A stretch of 64,000 bases of DNA, taken from Oxytricha trifallax. Taxonomy: Eukaryota; Ciliophora; Spirotrichea; Sporadotrichida; Oxytrichidae. A program made the translations under genes and the position numbers. The DNA is taken from contig ARYC01000780.1 in assembly GCA_000711775.1 (NCBI GenBank), positions 62,001 to 126,000 on the forward strand, read 5' to 3'. Shown here in pieces: positions 11,324 through 22,719 of this stretch. Under the pieces are notes generated by a model. It was given only the letters and a program-made list of their open reading frames with translations. It was not told the DNA's origin and did no database searches. Every line of letters starts with the position of its first letter. Positions within the stretch are counted from its first letter, which is position 1.

Positions 11324-14300
11324 TCAATACTCTACTCTACCACCTTTAGATATTCTGTCACAAACTAATGTGATATGCTACTTTAACTTTGCTACATCCT
11401 GAAGTGTCTTAATTTGATTACTAGCTTATTGCAAATTGCTACTCGCTCATCCAGCTTTACCTCCTTTTGCCAAACAAGTTTTAAGTGAATTTGTCATTGC
11501 AGCGTTTGTCACATCTTCCCAACCTTGCTCACTTTCATCATCGATGTAGGGCGAAAGATGCATGCGGAAAGCTTCATACTCTTCTTCTGTTAATCTGAAT
11601 CTTACTTTCAAAAGTAAGAGTATAATCTCAACTGCTGCTGACAACTTTAGGGACACTTATTTTTGGTTTAATTAAAGTTATTCAATTTATGAGGCTGTAT
11701 CTATAATCTAGGTTTATGTGTGGTTCAATAGTAAATCTAAGTTGTTCAAAGGTGAAGGATTTTTGTCCTTAAATCTATTAAGGAGTCTTTTCTAAATGGT
11801 TCTAAATTAATAGCTTCTATCTTCCAACAGTTTTCTCAATTTTATTACATCCAATCTGATTTGATAATGCTCATCAACAACATTAAATAGTTCATTTAGT
11901 GGAATTACATCTGCAAAAGATATCTCCAAATCGTAATCTATTAAATTAGAGAATTAAAAAATGATCCTATTTCTTACCTTTGATCAGAAGTTCATTCAAT
12001 CTCTTATTTAATTCATTCGTAACATACCATATAGAAGAGAAATCAGGACTTTGAATTCTAATTTTAAGATCATCTTTGGAAACTAGTAGAAAAACTGGGA
12101 TTTAATTGTGATATAAGAATGAAATTTGCTTTTTATTAGTACAGATATCTCTTGCTTATAAGCTTTCCACTACATCTTCAAATAAAGATACAGCTGAAGA
12201 CGTTGGTTTATTAAGAACTAAATTTAATTTGAAATCGCTAGCCTCTTTTGAAGCACCTTGAGCCCCAATTTACACAAAAAATTAAAGAGGGAGATTTACT
12301 TCTGTCATTCAAGTTCTCATAGTGCCTTGACCTTGTTAATTAAGATCTTGGACTTATTAATAAGTACTGCTTATTGAAAATTTTGTTTCTATTGGGAAAG
12401 ATGATTTCAAAGGAAATAAATGAATTTTAATGACAGGAGGTGTCTGTTTACCGCCGAAGTTTATAATACCTAAGTTAGAATTAAAAAATAGATTTCATAA
12501 TATGTTCTCAAACTTGTAAACAGTGGTTTCAGCGTAAACATTAGAGGGTAAATTTAACTGTAGTAAGATATTTCTAAAACACCCTTTGTTACTTCCTGAT
12601 CCCATAAATCCTAAAGTAATCTTCAAACTCTTTCTTAAAACTAGATTCTTATCATTCTTTGCCAAAACACCCTTTGGATCATCAATATATTCCTTAGTAG
12701 CTTCAACAAATGATGCTAATTAAGCATTATTGTAGGAAAACATTCGAATTGGGGAAATTAATTAAAATTAAATATTTAATAAAACAAAATAGAGACAGTT
12801 AAAGTTGGCCAATTTGAACGATCTTGGGCTCATTCGATAGAGAATACAAAATTAGCTGGACATTACTATTGGGTGTATTATTTTATCGCATCCTTGGAGC
12901 GTGTTAACTCGAATTTAATTGAATTCTTCAAAATTCACTAAATTATGCCCTCCAATTAAATTCGAGTTAACTCGCTCCAGGGATGCAATAAAATAGTACC
13001 GCCAATATAAAGTCCAGCTAAATTTGAAATCTCTATCGAATGAGCCCAAGATCATCAAATTTGGGCAACCTTAACTGTCTATTTTGTTTTATTAAATATT
13101 TAATTTTAATTAATATCCCCAACTCGTATGTATTCCTATAATAATAGAAATTTTCTCTTCAGGTTCAACTTATTTTTCATCTTCATGATTTCGAATTTTT
13201 GCAAGCAATGAGTATAATTTCTTTCATTTCCCATTGAATAATTAAATAATCATTAAGAGTGAACTAGACCTTATTTATTGATATACAATTTAATCAATTT
13301 AGCTTGTGAAAGGAGTATCAGTGAATATATTTTAAATATCAAAAATTATGAACTATTTATATAAATTATTAAAGTAGAGACAAAATAAATAAACTAAACT
13401 TAATTGAAGAAATAGTTATAAAGGAACCAATTTAAATTGTAGACAAAAGCTATAGTAGTAAATGAGTAATCTCAAATTAAATTTAACATATCACTGTTTA
13501 ATACTAAAATCAAACCATCAATTTTAGTCGTGACGTAGACGTATCTGAAGTGAGTTGAAGTGGCAATCAATGACGTGGCATGTCGTGAACTAAAAAACTC
13601 CAAAAAACCACCTCGCTCCCCATTCCACATATCCCTGTATCAAGATGCATACGAGATAAGAGCCTAGCGAACTAGGAGTATCCCCCGCAGAGCTCGCAGA
13701 GATCTGCTTACTGTAAACAGACAAAAGATATGATACTTGGATAAAATATATATTTTAAAATTTAGGATATGGTCTAAATAAATGACAAAAAAAGATTACA
13801 ATTTACATAAGCTATGTAAAAATAATAATTTTAGACTTAGATCGTCATTTCAAATGATAATTTTTAAAATAATTATAATAATTTATAATTGTTGATTATT
13901 AAAATGTATCTACTAAATTGTTATAATATTTACTAAATCTTTAATGTTACATTTCCATTAACTAATAATTCATCTCGCCCTTATCACCCTATCCAATATT
14001 TTGAATTTACTGGGCAGGAGATTCAGTTCCCAGATATACAATTTATAGCCAGCCATTATCTGAAAGAGTGACTATCAATCCATCAACTCCATTAATTTTA
14101 GCAGTATTAACATAAATTGGAGCTGTTTGAGTTTTAACTGTCCAAACTAACTGCACATCTCTGTAGATCATTAAGTAATGAGAGAATGATCCCATAATAA
14201 AGCTGAAGCAAGGTGAGTAATGTTGATTGTTCATTGCTTAAGATACTACTGTTTGAGCTTGTCCATCCTCATTTTCAAAAATATCTTTGTTTTAGCCTGG

Positions 14301-15226
14301 AATGAGGTAGGTTTTAATGCATGAAGGAGTGTATTCTAGTCTACGTTGATATCTTATGTTTCCATCTGATTCTTGAACAATGAAAAAGCTATGTTCTCCT
14401 ACAACTACGATATCATTTCTCTTTGATATTTTATTATAATTATATACTATGTGATGCGCTTATTCCCCTATATTACATGTCCAATCAGGCTAAAGTCTTG
14501 AACTCTATTCATACTATTGCATTTACTTTTACGACGCAATTTTATTATTGGTAAAAGCCTGTAAACTCTGAAATATACGACTCTCTAGCTCAAGATTAGT
14601 ATTGGTTATTATAATACTATCAACTGCACTTGCATATATTGAGGGCCCTGGGATGAGAAAATCTGGCAGTTAAATTTGATAGAGTAAAGTTTCATGGTCG
14701 GAGAAAAATAGTGCTCCATCCACTGATTAAACGCAAATAATTTGCTTTAAACTTTTCCCGAATGTCCCACTTATGAAGTTGTAAGCATTTCTGTCAAAAC
14801 TATGCTCATAGATCACTCCGTAATTAGAAAATTGGTCTGTTGATGTAATTTAAGCAATAACTATTTTTCTCAAGTGTAATATTGCTAATGAGTAATCACA
14901 AGCAAAGCTGAATTTTCCTATTTCTATTTGTAATACAGGAGCATTTAAATTTTTTTCTAGAAGCATATCATTAACGTTATAGGGTTTTGTTTGAGGTTTG
15001 TAAACGCGCAAAATGCCTTCATAACTAGCTATAAAATTATGATTAAATACTTCGAGATAAATTAAACCTCAACAAATAGCTTAGAACATAATGACTTCCC
15101 AACCAAAATTTTATTTTCAGCTGGTTCTTAATTATCCACGTTGCCAATTGTTATAGAACCCTTATCAAATTCCTCGTTGTTGCCCACGTTTGTAGACCAG
15201 AGCTCCTTAATTTAAAATATTGACAT
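11324..15226 (-). CDS. BBS9: BBS9 / PTHB1, BBSome subunit
   Basis: BBS9 is a core subunit of the BBSome, the coat that moves membrane proteins in cilia. The N-terminus MSIFQIKELWSTN...EEFDKGSITIGNVDN matches human MSLFKARDWWSTI...EEFDQGCLCLANVDN. The beta-propeller piece YRDVQLVWTVKTQ...GLIVTLSDNGWL follows. The C-terminal blocks are DLEISFADVIPLNELFNVVD, RSYQFRTIQKRLLNRFKDK, NNLDLLLN, SLKTCLAKGGKAG and KLKQHITLVCDRISKGGR, ending VEY-UGA. Pieces are in linear order. An in-frame UGA (11447-11449) splits GGKAG from ASSNLQQ, with homology continuing beyond it. A large IES (about 12.73-13.97 kb) holds a MITE and a retroposon copy. Confidence 0.94.
12728..13143. mobile_element. Fold-back MITE copy 4 (A-type ends)
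   Basis: TA-flanked palindrome from TATTGTAGGAAAACATTCG to CGTATGTATTCCTATAATA with the common interior. It lies in the large BBS9 IES, next to the retroposon copy at 13470-13755. Confidence 0.93.
13144..13969. other. Rest of the large BBS9 IES
   Basis: Non-coding germline DNA between MITE copy 4 and the BBS9 segment that encodes SDNGWLQIVYLGTES. It holds AT-rich filler and the GC-richer retroposon-like repeat at 13470-13755. No conserved ORF is seen. The two flanking BBS9 segments are adjacent in the protein, so the whole stretch must be removed from the mature gene. Confidence 0.7.
13470..13755 (-). mobile_element. Retroposon-like repeat, copy 1 (probably 5'-truncated)
   Basis: About 150 bp match, in reverse orientation, the repeat at 47243-47729. 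Shared pieces include ATATCACTGTTTAATACTAA, TCAAACCATCAAT, TAGTCGTGACGTAGACGTAT and TGACGTGGCA. The 3' side is best conserved and the 5' side diverges, as in truncated LINE/SINE-like copies. It is GC-richer than its surroundings and lies wholly in a BBS9 IES. Confidence 0.75.
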
Positions 15227-15329
15227 TTTATTAATTTATAATTTAGAAGACTTATTAAGGGTAAATTAGCATAAGTTATTAATATAAAGTAAAAAAAAGA
15301 AGTCTTCTTTTATTAATCCTCCAATACCT

Positions 15330-16318
15330 TATTTATGTTTAATATTTTAAATAACATTAAAATAAAATGAGACTGCACTTTGTAATAAAGTCTCTAACTT
15401 GATTATACTCAAAACTTAGACACTTATTTCGAAAGTATGCGCTTCTCATGATTTTGGAGATATTTTATTGTTTTTAACAACACTTATAAACAGAAATCTT
15501 TAAATTCCTCATTTTGTTGTGAATTTGCTTAATTGATATAAAATTGTAATATCTATAAAATTGCATTCCAAAAGCATTATAAAAAACGTGCTTTGACATA
15601 TTAATCTCATTTAAATTGCTTCTTTTACCAACATAGATTTCGTAGGTTGGAGAGACTTCCTTAACTCTTCTCCAATAGTTTTCATGCCCCCAAACATGTC
15701 CCCCATCTGAGGAAGTATGCCACAGGGAGCATTGAAATAGCAAATCTGCGCAAAAATGGCTGTCTTCCTACCACAGGCATTAAAAAGTAGACTAGTGCTG
15801 ATGTAGTGATACCGTATTTCAATCCTCTGATTTGATACTTTGGTACCCATTCCTCAGACTCCAACAAATATTGCTTGGCTTGTGGGGTAATAGTTGATTC
15901 GTGAATCAAAAAGTTTACGAACTATATAATGCATAATGAGAAAAATCATTATCATAGTTTTAAGCCAACTACTCTATTTCTAGGATATTACTTGCCCTAA
16001 GATAAATATTAAAGGAAACTTTTTGCAAACTATTTTATGAGAAATATGTTAAAATTGATAGTAAAACTTCATATAATTCGTGATTCAATGCTTTTCATTC
16101 ACAATAATCTGATTATCACAAACATATCAATAAAATTAAATTACTCATTTACATACCTCTCTCTTTTCTCTCCAGGTTGGAGCGTGCTCAGTATTTGTTT
16201 TCTTATAGAAAGCTTTGAAGGGCTTGACGAGGTAAGTGGGTCTGACATTGACTTCAACCAATCTCTTCACCTCCTCTGCAGTGTACTTTCCACCGAAGAA
16301 ATCTCCTTTTGATATCAT
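15330..16318 (-). CDS. Small membrane protein, function unknown
   Basis: Start ATG at 16318 opens MISKGDFFGGKYTAEEVKRL, then VRPTYLVKPFKAFYKKTNTE and TWREKRE. An insert of about 250 bp follows, beginning GTATGT. The next part reads HESTITPQAKQYLLESEEWV, a hydrophobic stretch (ITTSALVYFLMPVVG, FAISMLPVAYFLRWG), then ENYWRRVKEVSPTYEIYVGK and SNLNEINMSK. One or two membrane segments are predicted. A frame change falls in the G-runs near 15695. The size and pattern would suit a ciliate mitochondrial or other membrane complex subunit, but I recognise no family. The 3' end is uncertain. Confidence 0.6.
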
Positions 16319-16499
16319 TTCCTTTTTCTTTTAATATTATATTAATATTTATATTCCAATTTATTATATTTTACTCTCACTACTTGCTTGCCTATATTAA
16401 AATTAAATATTATACCTATACATTTATATATATAGTAATTATGTCATTATTAATTATAATTAAATTGTTATTGGCAGTAAAAATTAATCAAATATTAAA

Positions 16500-17200
16500 A
16501 TATACTACAACATAATGGTAACTCAAGAATATTCAAGAGACAGCATTTCAGATAAAAATATAAATATTTAGCTACTGATTAAGGAGAGGAATAAGTTATT
16601 AATGTTTTTAATTTTATAGATAAACACATTTATTTAATTTTTAAGTTAGAAGGTAAGCAGTCAAAATTATCAAGCAATAATAATAATATTTACATTACAG
16701 AATGGCTTAATGTTGTTTCTATTAATTGTAAAATTTAAATTATTTAATCACAATCAAAATAGAGGCTGAAATCTAATTATAATTTGAGCAAAATAAAAAT
16801 TATTATTAATTCTCTCAGAAGCTTGATTCTGTATTTTTTCATTTAAATATTTTTGACTATATGAAGCTCCGCTATTTTCTTAATTAAAAACTTAAAAATA
16901 ACATCACATAATTTCTCTCTGCCAAAGTTAATATCTAAATTACCTGAGTGATTAATAATTTTTGGTTGCAATTATGAGCCAATATTTAAGTTGAATTATT
17001 TGCAGCATTTGGTACAAACAAAAAGCAAAAATATAATATGATATTTAAAATTACTTATTTTATTATTTAGTACTTAAAATGCAAATTATAGATACCATGC
17101 GTGAAGAAATTTTATTATTGCTAAGTAATAAAAATAAGATAATTAAATCATAAATTAGAGTGATTAATTTATTTAGTATATTACTAATAATAAATAGGAA
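16500..17200. other. AT-rich spacer
   Basis: Very AT-rich sequence between the divergent small membrane protein and AT-hook genes. No conserved coding segment, repeat or RNA gene is seen. It presumably holds both promoters and the ends of two macronuclear chromosomes. Confidence 0.4.
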
Positions 17201-17267
17201 TATCAAATTAGTTATAATAAATAAGTCTTCAAAATTTGTAAATCTAGATAATAATTGAGTAGCTAAC

Positions 17268-20200
17268 TAAGAAAATAGAGATAGGGTCTGGAACTCAAGG
17301 ACACTCGCAGTTAGGCTTTGATCTGAGTTTGAGTACTGACAGAATCTCCCTGGTTAACTTCTTCACTGGAAATAAGAAATTGAGTTATGGACATCCTACT
17401 ATGGTAAGTTGACATCACATAAAATTAATTATAGCTTAACTTGCTCTAATAATTTGCGCTTAGGAGAGAATAGAGAGGAAGAAATCGTTTTGGACCAGGC
17501 AAATACTAGTAATAATTAAAGTAGCAATAATGCTCATTCAAGTAAGATTAAATTGTCTATTCTGATTAACCAAATTTAGATTAATTTGGACATGGTCATC
17601 ACCATATTAATTAAGACAATAAATTGAGCTAAAATTAATAAACTCATCAGCCACTATTTTAAAATCTTTAGCCATCTTTCCAGTAGGTTACTGAGAAACT
17701 CTACGAGCCCAGTTAATTTCTTAACATGGTGGTAAGTAGTTGACAAAGCATTTTTTTTAAATTAGGTTTACTTTTTAATTTCCATGATGATTTATTTATA
17801 AATTCAATATTGGTCTTCTCAGACTGAAATACCAAGTGCACTTTTAAAGGATAATCAAAACCCAAACATTTTGATAGTCTTGACCAACATTGAGCAAAAC
17901 TGTACAGCTAGAAAAATAGTGGACCGAATAGACTCAATTTTGCTAAGAAATCAAAATGAGCAGTAAGCTTATTTTTTCAATTATAATTAAATGGTTTAAT
18001 AGATAATAATATTATAGACCTTCTATGGTTAAAACATTCATTTTAATTTAATATTGATTTAATAATCTGACATTTAAATAAAAGTACAAAATATTATAAT
18101 GCAAAACCTTATATTATAATTGTGATTCGCTTCCCCGAATTTCACGGCTGCTATTTCAAAGTTTTCTGCTTTAATTCAATATTAAACTTTAGGAACAAAC
18201 TTCTATGGCATTTGAGTCTCTCCAATAAATTTCTTCTTCTCTAAACAATTCTCAAAACAATTTGCCAGTCAAAATTTTCTTGGCTTATGATAAAAGGCTT
18301 TTTAAAGAAGAAGTTTGGGTAGGAGTTGTTCTGAGGAATTTGCCACCAGATTGCTCTGTTGATTTGCTCTAGAGGAATTTAAAGAGCACTAATTTCTACA
18401 CAACCCTTAAAGCTCAATTAAAATATAAAATAGAATCAAATAAATTTCCCTTAGGATTTTGTTTATACAACTTAAATTTTAATTATGAAATATAAAAGCT
18501 GACTAGCCAATAACAATAATGAATTAAAGATGTGCTCTACTGCATTTTAAGGATATTGAGAAGGCGGAACGGTCCTGTACTTAATGGAATAAATTTAGTT
18601 TTATAAAGAATAAGAATTTGAAAGCACACATTCATCCAATGAGCAACCCTTTAAGATTTAACTCAATTTCCTCACATCACTAAATAATGAAGAGCTAGTA
18701 TTCTAGATTAATGCATTTGTAATAAGCTGAAGGGGTTCCGAGTGGTTAATTAAAATCAAACAATAAAATTATTTGCGAATACATCCCCTAGAAAATACCC
18801 ACATTTGGAACAAATATAGATCAAGAAAGAAAAGACAGATAGCAGAAACAATAAAGAGAATCTAAATCCTTAAATAATTAATCAAGTATAACTAGTTAAG
18901 TAATTAGCTAATTAAATTAGACATTTCTTCTACTAATGATGAAAAAGTAACTCATTCTACAAAAGTAGGCTAAATTTAATTAAAGGAAGAATAATTATAA
19001 GAATTAGAACAAAAACCGAAAAAGAAAGAAACTGACTTAAATCCTTAAAATAAAGATAATTTGGAAAATGAACAAACTAAAGCAAAAGGTTATATTCTAG
19101 GACAGCAAAGCATCATAAAATAAACTATTGAAACAAAGAATGAAATTATCAAACCTCAGTAATAAACAATTAATTCAATAATACCTACTTTAAAATTTTA
19201 GAATCAAAAGCCCTCTTAAAATGAATAAGTACCCTTAGAACCCTTTACTTAAGAACTGTAGAAATATGCAAAAGATGTAAAAGAAGGTAAAAATGTAAAT
19301 CTAGAATCTCTCTTTTAAAAATTAAGTTCGCATTAGCAACAGTAGCAACATCAATTAAGTCAGAAGATCTTTACAATGAGTCATACAATGAATACTATAG
19401 ACGCTCCAAAAGTCATTTAGTCATATTAGCAACTTCCTCCTGCACCAAGAGATATATACTTGTAAACTCTCAGTTAAGAACATGAAATGCAATAAATTAT
19501 ATAAAGATTATAGCAGATAGAGCTCGAATAGCTTTAGTTACAATAAAAGAACTTAAGTTCAAACATAAATAGGGAGAGTGGTTAAACTATTGATTCTGGG
19601 AAAAATTCAGATGGTAGGTAGTAAGATAAAACCGATATAAACAGTTAAGCCTATGATAAGAACATGACTGATAATTCAGGAGACTTTAATAGTTATTAAG
19701 AGGGCACAAAAATAATGAAAGAAGTAATTAAAAATACGATACTTATTAATAAATATAAAGCCCTTTAATTTCTTAAAATCCTTAAATGTTCAATCAGGAC
19801 AGAGTAAATTATCCTTAAGCTAGAACCAAAACTAATTAGCTGAAAATTAAGACGATATGCTTGATTTTATAGAAACATAATAAGAAAAAAAGAAACGATT
19901 AGAAAAAGAACTTAAAAAAACTTAGCAATTATAAACTGCTGTTGTAAATAGGAATTAAAATCCTCTTAACATTACTTAACTGCCAATATATTAATTTTAG
20001 GGGGAGTTTTGTGTTTTTAATTTTAACTTGATGGCTTACTTTATTAAAAGAAAAATGCTATTTTCTATGAATTTTACTCCCCTAAATGATATAACGATAT
20101 CATAAAGAAATTCAATATCTATTGATCCAAGATCTAAGTAAATCAATACTAATTTAAAAATGGACAGCAGATACAAAAGAGTCTTCTTAAGAAGAAAAAT

Positions 20201-22263
20201 TACTTGGAAAGCGAAGCGCTTAAGATCAATTACAAAAGCCCACACCTTCTCAAAATGCAATTAATGATTAAAACAATGTTGCTTTAATTAAACAGCAAAA
20301 GCTTTAAGATATGCAAAAAAGACTTGAAGAGCTGAAGAAATAAGAAGAAGCAAAGAAAAGATCAGAATCAAAGGTCTATTAAACTAATAGTAAGCAAAAT
20401 AATGGATAGCGTTTGCAAAACTAAAGTTAGAGCGGAAGCTATTCATCTTCGTCTCAAAGTGATTAAGAGGGAAGTGATGAGAGCGACGGAGAAGATGATT
20501 CAAATGAATCTAGCTCTTAAGAATGTTCAAACAGTAAAAGTTCTAAAACATTAAAGAGAAGAGCGAGAGGTCGTGGTAAGGGAATTAGAGTCAAGAGAGC
20601 TTTCAATTCAAGTGACGAAGAAGACGATAGTTACTTCGACCCTGCAGTAAAAAAACTAAGAACAGATATGAAAGCAGAAGGATCAAGCAATTCAAGTAAT
20701 ATTAATGTATCTCATAAACCTAAAAAGCGTGGGAGACCTTCAAAGAAAGACCTTCAAGAAAGAGAAAAAGCATTGAAGGCTTAAGAAAAACTATTAAGGC
20801 AGCAAAAAAGATAACTTGAACAAACCTAACTGTAGCAATAATAATAAAGAAAGCTAAGTAACTCAGATTAGAAAGATATTAGTAAAATTAATAAACCAAA
20901 GCTAAAAGCTGATTCTGAACTAAATTCTGATGAAATATAAAATCTAATTCAATGGCAAAATCATTAATCTTCTTAACCCTCGACTTATACAGGGTATGCC
21001 ACGAGTTCTACAGGTATTAAACATGGAAGAGGAAGACCTCCTAAGCACTCTCAAAGTTTTAGTAGCGCAACCCATTAAAAGAGCAATATGTGAATTTTGA
21101 ATAATTAGTTAGGTTTTATTTATCATAAATTATCATCGAGTAATGTTTTTAATCCTGATATGCAAACTAACCACTCTAACAAGGTATATTTCTATTAGAT
21201 TTTTAGTGTTATTTTATTAATGAAACTCTTGCAAATTATAAAACCATTAAAGCATTTTTATTTCCAAAACTTATTGCCTGAAATAGAAAAATAAGATCAA
21301 TTTGCATAAAATTGTTTCTAATTTTGAATAATTAATAGGATTGGCAACAGCAACCTGTAATGCGTATAAAATAAAGCGCACAAAATATATTAGTTGTGGA
21401 TAAATCTTAATTATGTTTACCATAGTATAATGCAAATAAAAGTCAAAATTAATTTTCATCGATATCTTCAGACCCCTAAAAATGTTTAACTTCCTTAAAT
21501 AATTTTAGCTAAAATAGTACCAATGCTGCTAGTATTGTAGTAGCAAACGATTTACTAAATTAATTGTCTAATTAGAAAATTAAAAATAATCTATGGGGTA
21601 GGTTCATTTTAAATTTCAATTATCTATTAGAATTTATATTTAAATTTAATAATCCAAACACCCCTATCCCCTCCCTAATAATCTATAAAGTATGAAAACT
21701 CAGAGTCTTAGTAATTAAAACTCTGGCGTATTCGATTTTGATAATGTCAATGCTACAAGTTGTTTCAACAATATTGCGATAAATAATTTATTAAACTATT
21801 TCAAAATATATATTTTAAGATTTACAAATAATAAATTGGTCCAATTGTATTTGAGCAATAATATAAATATAAACTTGTCGATTAATGTCTATTAAAATGA
21901 AACTAATAGCAAAAATAGTGCCAATTCTACAAATATGATGTCTACCGATATTTAAACGTTCAAGAAATAAACCTAATCTGGATATTGCTAAAGAACATTT
22001 TTATTCTTTTAATTTCTAGTCTCCCCTTAATATTAGCATATTATTTCATAAATGGATTTTAGTTTGTTTATGTGAAACTAGTAGCTGACATTATCATTAT
22101 AATAAAAGACTATAAACTATGGCGGCAATTAACAATAAAATTTTCAGTAATCGAAGCTAAGTAACTCTCAGTAGTCATCGTCAACTTCCTATAATACTAA
22201 CAATAATAATTCAAACATTTACAACAATAAATAATAAAATTTAGCCAAATTTGAAAGCCATTG
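17268..22263 (+). CDS. AT-hook chromatin-type protein, Q/N-rich
   Basis: An early block reads GSGTQGHSQLGFDLSLSTDR. A globular part around 18240-18760 includes KIFLAYDKRLFKEEVWVGVV and GGTVLYLMEQIQFYKEQEFE. A very Q/N/S-rich middle follows. Near 20450-21090 there is an acidic serine stretch (EGSDESDGEDDSNESSS), a basic RRARGRGKGIRVKRA, and two AT-hooks, KKRGRPSKK and HGRGRPPKH. AT-hooks bind the minor groove of AT-rich DNA. Coding continues past an in-frame UGA (SNM-UGA-ILNNQLG) into N-rich segments ending near 22263. Several IESs or introns (GTAAGT borders) interrupt it and the start is not resolved. The globular part is unidentified. Confidence 0.68.
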
Positions 22264-22719
22264 AAAAACTAGCAATTTGTTATTGTAATAAATATTTATA
22301 ATAAAATTGTTTGTAAAAAAAATCACTAGAAACAAAACTAATTAATTTTTAAGATTAAACAGAGAATTCAAATTTATTTCTCTCCAAAAAATAGAATAAA
22401 AAACTATAAACTTTATTTATGTGATCTACCTAGCAACATGTGTTTGATATATTTATACTATAAAATTTGACTTTTGTTTCGTTTAATATGTGAAATGAGT
22501 TTGATTTACTTCCTTTGCTTTTATAAGATTTTATCATAATGTAAATTAATTTAAAATGCAACATAAATTTAATTTATAATACATTAATTTTCTATACTAT
22601 TTTTTTTAATTATGGACATTCGATCAAGCAATATTCCTAAATTATTAATGAATATTGGATGATTATTTGAAATGACATTAAATTTTATCCCAAAATTAAC
22701 AATATTTTTTCGCAATAAC
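22264..22719. other. AT-rich spacer
   Basis: Between the AT-hook gene and the tubulin ligase gene. Over 80 percent A+T by eye, no conserved ORF and no MITE. Expected to contain chromosome ends and the ligase promoter. Confidence 0.4.
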
